NCBI GenBank assembly: GCA_947385085.1 | Contig: CANDJN010000022.1 | Span: 1-34,922 of the forward strand | Direction of reading: 5' to 3' | DNA: 34,922 bases | Origin: an uncultured Erysipelotrichaceae bacterium | GTDB lineage: Bacteria; Bacillota_I; Bacilli_A; Erysipelotrichales; Erysipelotrichaceae | Part shown: one piece after another, positions 30,480 through 34,922 of the stretch | Position numbering within the stretch: the first letter of the stretch is position 1 | How the letters are laid out: every line of letters begins with the position of its first letter | Notes under the pieces: generated by a model | What the model was told of the DNA's origin: nothing | Databases searched by the model: none | The model's input: only the letters and a program-made list of their open reading frames with translations | Program-made: the position numbers and the translations under genes

Positions 30480-32660
30480 TTATACCTCAGCGTCATAAAA
30501 AGTTCGCTGAAGCCGATCTTTCAGTGTGCTGAGGCGAAGATGCTTCACTTGGGCGCTGACAGCTCTTTGGATCGCTGACAATTCCCCTAATAATACCAGT
30601 GACTTTTTGGCACGGCTGACACCGGTATACATTAAGCGTCGCTGCAGCATATGGCGATATTCATTCACCATCGGCATGATGACAATTGGATATTCACTGC
30701 CCTGTGCCTTATGTATGGAAATACAATAGGCATGGGTAATATGATAAATCTGTTCCTGGGTATAATCGACGAGAACATCATCATAGCGCACAATCACACG
30801 ATTCTGGTTGGATACATCCTCTTGCGCATATATGATTTCTTCAATCGTTCCAATATCACCATTATACACTTCATCATCCGGCTGATTTTTCAGTTGCATC
30901 ACTTTATCGCCCTCACGAAACAAGCGATAACCGCTGCGCAATTCACGCTTATACTCGGCAGGTGGATTCATCATCTCTTGCAGTGCATGATTTAAAGCAT
31001 CAATGCCGGCTATTCCGTTATACATCGGTGCGAGCACTTGAATATCATTGTTTTGGTAGCCCTTTTCATAAGCACTTGCCACAATCTGCTTCACGCGTTT
31101 TGATACCTCATAAGGTTGACAGGCAAAAAAAGCAGTATCCTTTGCTTGCTTCAAGCCATTAAAATGTCCCTCACGAATTTCATGTGCCAACGCAACCACG
31201 TCGCTGCCTTCACGCTGGCGAAAGATCTTTTGTAAAGAAATCATCGGAAAGCATTCACTTTCCATTAAATCCTGCAAGACACAGCCAGGTCCTACACTGG
31301 GCAGCTGATCACGATCCCCGATCAATAAAATTTTATGTACAGGTTGACATGCACGCAATAAAGAATAAAATAACCATGCATCCACCATCGAAAATTCATC
31401 AATGATCAGTATATCCGCATCCAGCGGATCCTTTTCATCCTTCATAAAGCGATTGCTTTCCAAATCCCACTTCAAAAGCGAATGTATGGTCATCGCATCG
31501 CTGTCGCTAAGCTGTGATAAGCGCTTCGCCGCCCTTCCTGTCGGTGCACATAGCACAATGCGAGCCTGTGGATAATAGTGAGCAGCCAAATGCAGAATCC
31601 CCTTTACAATCGTGGTTTTACCGGTTCCCGGTCCACCGCTGATGATGGCAAACGGCTGTTCAAAAAACGTGACCATCGCCTGACGTTGCATTGCTTCATA
31701 GGTGATATGAAATTCCTGTTCCATCTTTGAAATAGCAGAATTCAAATCCGTGATATCACAAGGCATGATGGTTTCGGGAAAATCAGCAAGTAGCTGAGCA
31801 ATGCCGCTTTCTGCATCGTATTGCGTATGATGATAAATGCGATTCTCCTCGATAATCAGTGAACGGCGCACTGTCAATTCTGCCAAAATATCTTCCAAAT
31901 TAATACTCATCAAAGGAATTGTCTTACGAACCTCACGTTCCAATTGCGAAAGTGATACATACGTATTCCCACTCGCCATGCATAGCGCCAACACCGCGGC
32001 CAATACTGCCGCCTCAAGACGAAAGGGATGATCCTCACGAAAGGAAAGCGCATGCGCCAATTTATCCGCTGTCGCAAATCCGATACCATCGATTTCCTCA
32101 ATCATGCGATAGGGATTTTCCTTAACGAGACTTACCGCATCCTCGCCATAGGTTGCCTGAATTTTCGCAATCATTTGCGGAGCGACGCCATACTGGGTAA
32201 AAAACACAACGCTGTCATCCAAATCCGCAAGCTTATGAACGCCTTCGATAATGACCTCTCGTTTCTTTTGTGATATGCCCGGCACTTGATTTAACACCTC
32301 GCCGTCATGGATAATGCGTTGAATCACATCCTCTCCCAAGGTATTGACGATAGCCTGGGCAAGCTTTCTGCCGATTCCGGGAAATGCAGGACTCGAGAAA
32401 TAACGAATAAGTGAGCCGGAATCATTTGGCTGCATCAATTCATAACGTTCCACTTGAAACTGCATACCATAACGAGGATGTTCCTCATAATGACCATATA
32501 GATCATAAACACTTTCGCTTTTTAATTCTCCCATAATCCCGGTAGCGGTAAATTCTTTCTCCTGTTTATCATACGTCATAAAACGCGCCACGCTGTAGCC
32601 GTTTTCCGCATTGCGAAAGATCATATAGGTAAAAACAGCTTGTATTTTCAATATTTCCAT
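30480..32660 (-). CDS. recD2: SF1B helicase RecD2
   Basis: This 5'-to-3' DNA helicase of the RecD2/YrrC family acts without RecBC. An N-terminal OB-like part and helix-hairpin-helix region (FPGIGRKLAQAI and VPGISQKKREV) lead to the helicase core, with Walker A GGPGTGKTT near residue 345, Walker B ILIIDEFSMVD, and GDRDQLPSVGPG. The end holds the conserved motif VI area AYCISIHKAQGSEYP and YTGVSRAKKSL. Length is 726 residues. AAGGGG lies seven bases before the ATG. It follows the CPBP gene, in the mnmA-recD2 neighbourhood seen in Bacillus. Confidence 0.96.
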   Translation of the reverse strand: MEILKIQAVFTYMIFRNAENGYSVARFMTYDKQEKEFTATGIMGELKSESVYDLYGHYEEHPRYGMQFQVERYELMQPNDSGSLIRYFSSPAFPGIGRKLAQAIVNTLGEDVIQRIIHDGEVLNQVPGISQKKREVIIEGVHKLADLDDSVVFFTQYGVAPQMIAKIQATYGEDAVSLVKENPYRMIEEIDGIGFATADKLAHALSFREDHPFRLEAAVLAAVLALCMASGNTYVSLSQLEREVRKTIPLMSINLEDILAELTVRRSLIIEENRIYHHTQYDAESGIAQLLADFPETIMPCDITDLNSAISKMEQEFHITYEAMQRQAMVTFFEQPFAIISGGPGTGKTTIVKGILHLAAHYYPQARIVLCAPTGRAAKRLSQLSDSDAMTIHSLLKWDLESNRFMKDEKDPLDADILIIDEFSMVDAWLFYSLLRACQPVHKILLIGDRDQLPSVGPGCVLQDLMESECFPMISLQKIFRQREGSDVVALAHEIREGHFNGLKQAKDTAFFACQPYEVSKRVKQIVASAYEKGYQNNDIQVLAPMYNGIAGIDALNHALQEMMNPPAEYKRELRSGYRLFREGDKVMQLKNQPDDEVYNGDIGTIEEIIYAQEDVSNQNRVIVRYDDVLVDYTQEQIYHITHAYCISIHKAQGSEYPIVIMPMVNEYRHMLQRRLMYTGVSRAKKSLVLLGELSAIQRAVSAQVKHLRLSTLKDRLQRTFYDAEV

Positions 32661-32792
32661 TCTTTCCCCTTATCCCCGATAGGTGCGACGCACATTGATG
32701 GGATCTCTTTCTAGCTGATTTTTAGAAATAAAAGCTTTCAAGCATGAACAATAGAAAGAATCAGCGTAAACTTTCTATATTCAAATATTAAA

Positions 32793-33506
32793 CTACGATA
32801 CAAATAACAACATAAAAGCAATCGAATTATTAATGAAATGTAACAGAATACTAGCAAAAATCGTATCATTTTTCTCATACGCCGCTACTAGAAATGCGCC
32901 GATTAATGCATAGGAAAGCAGATAAATCATATCGCCATAGTCACCGGTAAAAAAAGAAACCATTACATGAATGAAGCCAAAGGCAAACGCGCTGATAAAG
33001 CCAGCTCGAAAGACGCTCATATGAGGACGCAGACAACGATAAAACACACCGCGGAATAAGATTTCCTCCACAATCGGCGCGTAAATCATCGTTGTAAACA
33101 TCGTCAGCCATGGCGAAATTTGAACGGCATGTATGATTTCGCTTTGATTGGCACTGGTTGTGGTATCCGTAAACTGCATCAAAACTAGATTTAAAAGAAT
33201 CGAGGCAAAATAATACGCTAACATCAACAAAACCGTGCTTTTGATCACTTGCCATTTTCGCTGACGAATTCGAGTGCGTGATTCTTGTAATAATGGATAA
33301 GCGATTACGATACTGACGATCATCATATAAATATATACAAGATACTGCATCCAATCGGGAATGGCTCTCGCAGACGGATTCAACCATAGAGTCACATTGC
33401 GCAAAAGCAGTGGAAATAAAAAGTTATATCCGAGAAAATAGTTTAGAACAAGGAAAAGCATCGGTCCTTTTTTTAACGGGCATCGCTGTTCAATTTGCTT
33501 TTCCAT
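32793..33506 (-). CDS. CPBP family intramembrane glutamic endopeptidase
   Basis: This membrane protease-like protein of 237 residues has about seven hydrophobic segments. The Abi/CPBP catalytic motifs are EEILFRG (residues about 145-151), FGFIHV and LHFINNS near the C-terminus, as in Rce1-type intramembrane proteases. Family members may process prenylated or bacteriocin-related substrates; no target is suggested by context. It overlaps the mnmA end by 17 bases, so it is translationally coupled. Confidence 0.9.
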   Translation of the reverse strand: MEKQIEQRCPLKKGPMLFLVLNYFLGYNFLFPLLLRNVTLWLNPSARAIPDWMQYLVYIYMMIVSIVIAYPLLQESRTRIRQRKWQVIKSTVLLMLAYYFASILLNLVLMQFTDTTTSANQSEIIHAVQISPWLTMFTTMIYAPIVEEILFRGVFYRCLRPHMSVFRAGFISAFAFGFIHVMVSFFTGDYGDMIYLLSYALIGAFLVAAYEKNDTIFASILLHFINNSIAFMLLFVS

Positions 33507-34656
33507 CTTGTACCCTCGCTGCTATTTTTTGCGTAATGGAAATGCCTTCATCAAATACCGCTTGAATGACACCGCCGCCTAAGCACTGTTCACCCTGATA
33601 AAAGACAGCCTCCTGTCCTTCGGTGACCGCAGCCACTCCTTGCGGGTAACTAACCAATACCGTGGCATCATCAATAAAGCGAATGGAAACCTTCTGATCC
33701 ATTTGGCGATAGCGAAACTTCGCCGTACATTCATACGATTTTGCTGGTTTTTTTGATGAGAACCAATTCACATCCCTTACAATACAGCTGGTAGAAATTA
33801 ACCACTTACGATCATCACCACGTGCCACATAAAGAATGTTTCTGTGTACATCCTTTCCAATCACAAACCATGGTCCACCGATTCCGCCAATGCCAAGACC
33901 CTTGCGCTGACCGATCGTATAATAATATACCCCTTGATGACGACCAATCACATCCAAAGAACCGATGTCCACAATATCGCCATCCTGCATTGGGATATAG
34001 TTCGTCAAAAACTGGCGGAAATTTCGTTCTCCGATAAAACAAATTCCGGTGGAATCCTTTTTCTTAGCCACACTGCTCAGCTGTAAGCGATCGGCAATTT
34101 CTCTTACTTCCTGTTTTTGCATTGCCCCGATGGGAAATAGCGTGCGCTGTAAGGCAGACGGTGAAATCTGACACAAAAAATACGTCTGATCCTTATTTTG
34201 ATCCGCACCTCGCAATAACACACTTTCCTCATTATGATTGTCAACCTGCGCGTAATGTCCTGTAGCTAAGGTTTCAAATCCCAATGCATCCGCATATTTC
34301 AAAAACGCATCAAATTTAATATATTTATTACAAAGAATATCCGGATTCGGTGTTCTTCCCTGTTCGTATTCCTTAAGAAAGGTCGCAAACACATCATCCC
34401 AATACTCCTTGACAAAATCAACCCGCAACAAAGGAAGCTCTAATGCCGTTGCGACAGCCTTGGCATCAAGATAATCCTGTTCTTGTGGACATATATCATC
34501 CTGAATAGTCGGATTACCAAGAATATCTTGATTGGCAAAAGAATCCCAATTACGCATAAAGGCACACGTCACATCATATCCTTGCCGTTTTAATTCATAA
34601 GCAGCTACGGCAGAATCCACACCACCTGATAATCCTAACAGTACTTTCTTCTTCAT
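33490..34656 (-). CDS. mnmA: tRNA-specific 2-thiouridylase MnmA
   Basis: It adds sulfur to U34 of tRNA-Lys, -Glu and -Gln. The PP-loop GLSGGVDSAVAA is at residues 7-18. The catalytic Cys positions are in NPDILCNKY and TGICFIGERN, and YYYTIGQRKGLGIGG is the usual central motif. The 388-residue chain is typical. The correct start is the ATG at 34654-34656 (MKKKVLLG), three bases after AAGGTGATAAGG; the longer frame reading upstream to 34734 has no family support and begins within the promoter. Confidence 0.97.
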   Translation of the reverse strand: MKKKVLLGLSGGVDSAVAAYELKRQGYDVTCAFMRNWDSFANQDILGNPTIQDDICPQEQDYLDAKAVATALELPLLRVDFVKEYWDDVFATFLKEYEQGRTPNPDILCNKYIKFDAFLKYADALGFETLATGHYAQVDNHNEESVLLRGADQNKDQTYFLCQISPSALQRTLFPIGAMQKQEVREIADRLQLSSVAKKKDSTGICFIGERNFRQFLTNYIPMQDGDIVDIGSLDVIGRHQGVYYYTIGQRKGLGIGGIGGPWFVIGKDVHRNILYVARGDDRKWLISTSCIVRDVNWFSSKKPAKSYECTAKFRYRQMDQKVSIRFIDDATVLVSYPQGVAAVTEGQEAVFYQGEQCLGGGVIQAVFDEGISITQKIAARVQDGKAN

Positions 34657-34677
34657 TACCTTATCACCTTGGCTATA

Positions 34678-34683
34678 ATTATA
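34678..34683 (-). promoter_or_regulatory. Candidate -10 box of mnmA
   Basis: TATAAT (34678-34683), about 22 bases before the mnmA ATG. The sequence 17 bases upstream (TTTCTT) is a weak -35. Confidence 0.4.
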
Positions 34684-34878
34684 ACGTACTTTGCCAAGAA
34701 AAGAAACGCAGAAAAAGGAAAAGTATATCAGCACAGAAAAAGAAAAGTATACCGGTGATACACACGATCCATCAAAGATGTATATTCTATATTGCTCTAC
34801 ACCCTTTTCTTTTCATGCTTTCACTATATGCTTTCTATGTTTCAAAGCTTTTTATAACAGTAAAGATAAACAAAAAAA

Positions 34879-34896
34879 GACTCACATAAGTGAGTC
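34879..34896 (-). terminator. Terminator of a gene beyond the right edge
   Basis: On the minus strand GACTCAC-TTAT-GTGAGTC, then seven T residues (34872-34878). It must end a transcript coming from beyond the window end. From there to the mnmA promoter (34684-34871) no gene is seen. Confidence 0.75.
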
Positions 34897-34922
34897 AAGA
34901 GACCGGCAATGTGCTATCTTCA

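Noticed and set aside
32661..32792. Short frame of about 35 codons between the CPBP gene and recD2
   Set aside because: It has no ATG or ribosome-binding site, starts right after an in-frame stop, and shows no motif; chance cannot be excluded.
34657..34734. N-terminal extension of mnmA
   Set aside because: The extra residues read through the promoter region and lack similarity to the family, and a good ribosome-binding site precedes the internal ATG.

Overview
This 34.9 kb window looks like a chromosomal core segment of a low-GC, endospore-forming member of the Bacillota. An Erysipelotrichia-like lineage is my inference from protein character, not something I could search. Almost every gene lies on the minus strand; the one confident plus-strand gene is rpsT. 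The minus-strand order (alaS-ireB-ruvX-yrzB ... mltG-udk-greA-comEA-comEC ... holA ... rpsT-gpr-spoIIP-yqxA-like ... lepA ... hemW, and elsewhere rpsO-pnp and mnmA-recD2) follows the arrangement known in Bacillus subtilis. Extra genes have been slotted into it: a MATE transporter, a serine dehydratase, a pair of odd regulators, and a 2.7 kb accessory insert.

Layout from left to right. At 1-3160 are a small unknown ORF, pnp and rpsO with promoter and terminators. At 3159-7862 are hemW, a Spo0A-like protein with a degenerate receiver, a possible catalytically dead Fic-like protein, and lepA. At 7989-9350 is a MATE transporter. At 9404-11523 is a sporulation block (yqxA-like, spoIIP, gpr) with a sigma-G-like promoter in front of gpr that overlaps the divergent rpsT promoter. 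At 11630-14396 are rpsT, a GIY-YIG protein, sdaA and holA. At 14383-17314 is an accessory insert bounded by a direct duplication of the comEC 3' end. It holds a HEAT-like small protein, a Fic AMP-transferase with palindromic operator-like sites, and two gene remnants. At 17090-25768 are comEC, comEA, greA, udk, mltG, a DUF1292 protein, ruvX, ireB and alaS, the last under a T-box leader. At 25837-34656 are an M16C peptidase, a truncated unknown gene, an AI-2E-family membrane protein, a 58-residue Cys-containing protein, recD2, a CPBP intramembrane protease and mnmA.

Most genes are housekeeping: translation, RNA decay, DNA uptake and repair, cell wall, tRNA modification. Three places stand out. 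First, the comEC-holA junction was split by an insert, yet an extra copy of the comEC tail keeps holA's ribosome-binding site in place; the copy is a mosaic of 164 identical bases followed by about 81% identical bases. Second, a Spo0A DNA-binding domain is fused to a receiver that has lost most of its phosphorylation site, and it follows a possible Fic-fold pseudoenzyme in the lepA-hemW interval. Third, three genes (spoIIP, comEA and an AI-2E-family gene) have their ribosome-binding site inside or against a terminator-like hairpin.

Start codons were chosen by Shine-Dalgarno spacing and are several codons downstream of the longest ORF for lepA, the MATE gene, spoIIP, sdaA, greA, mnmA and the HEAT-like gene.
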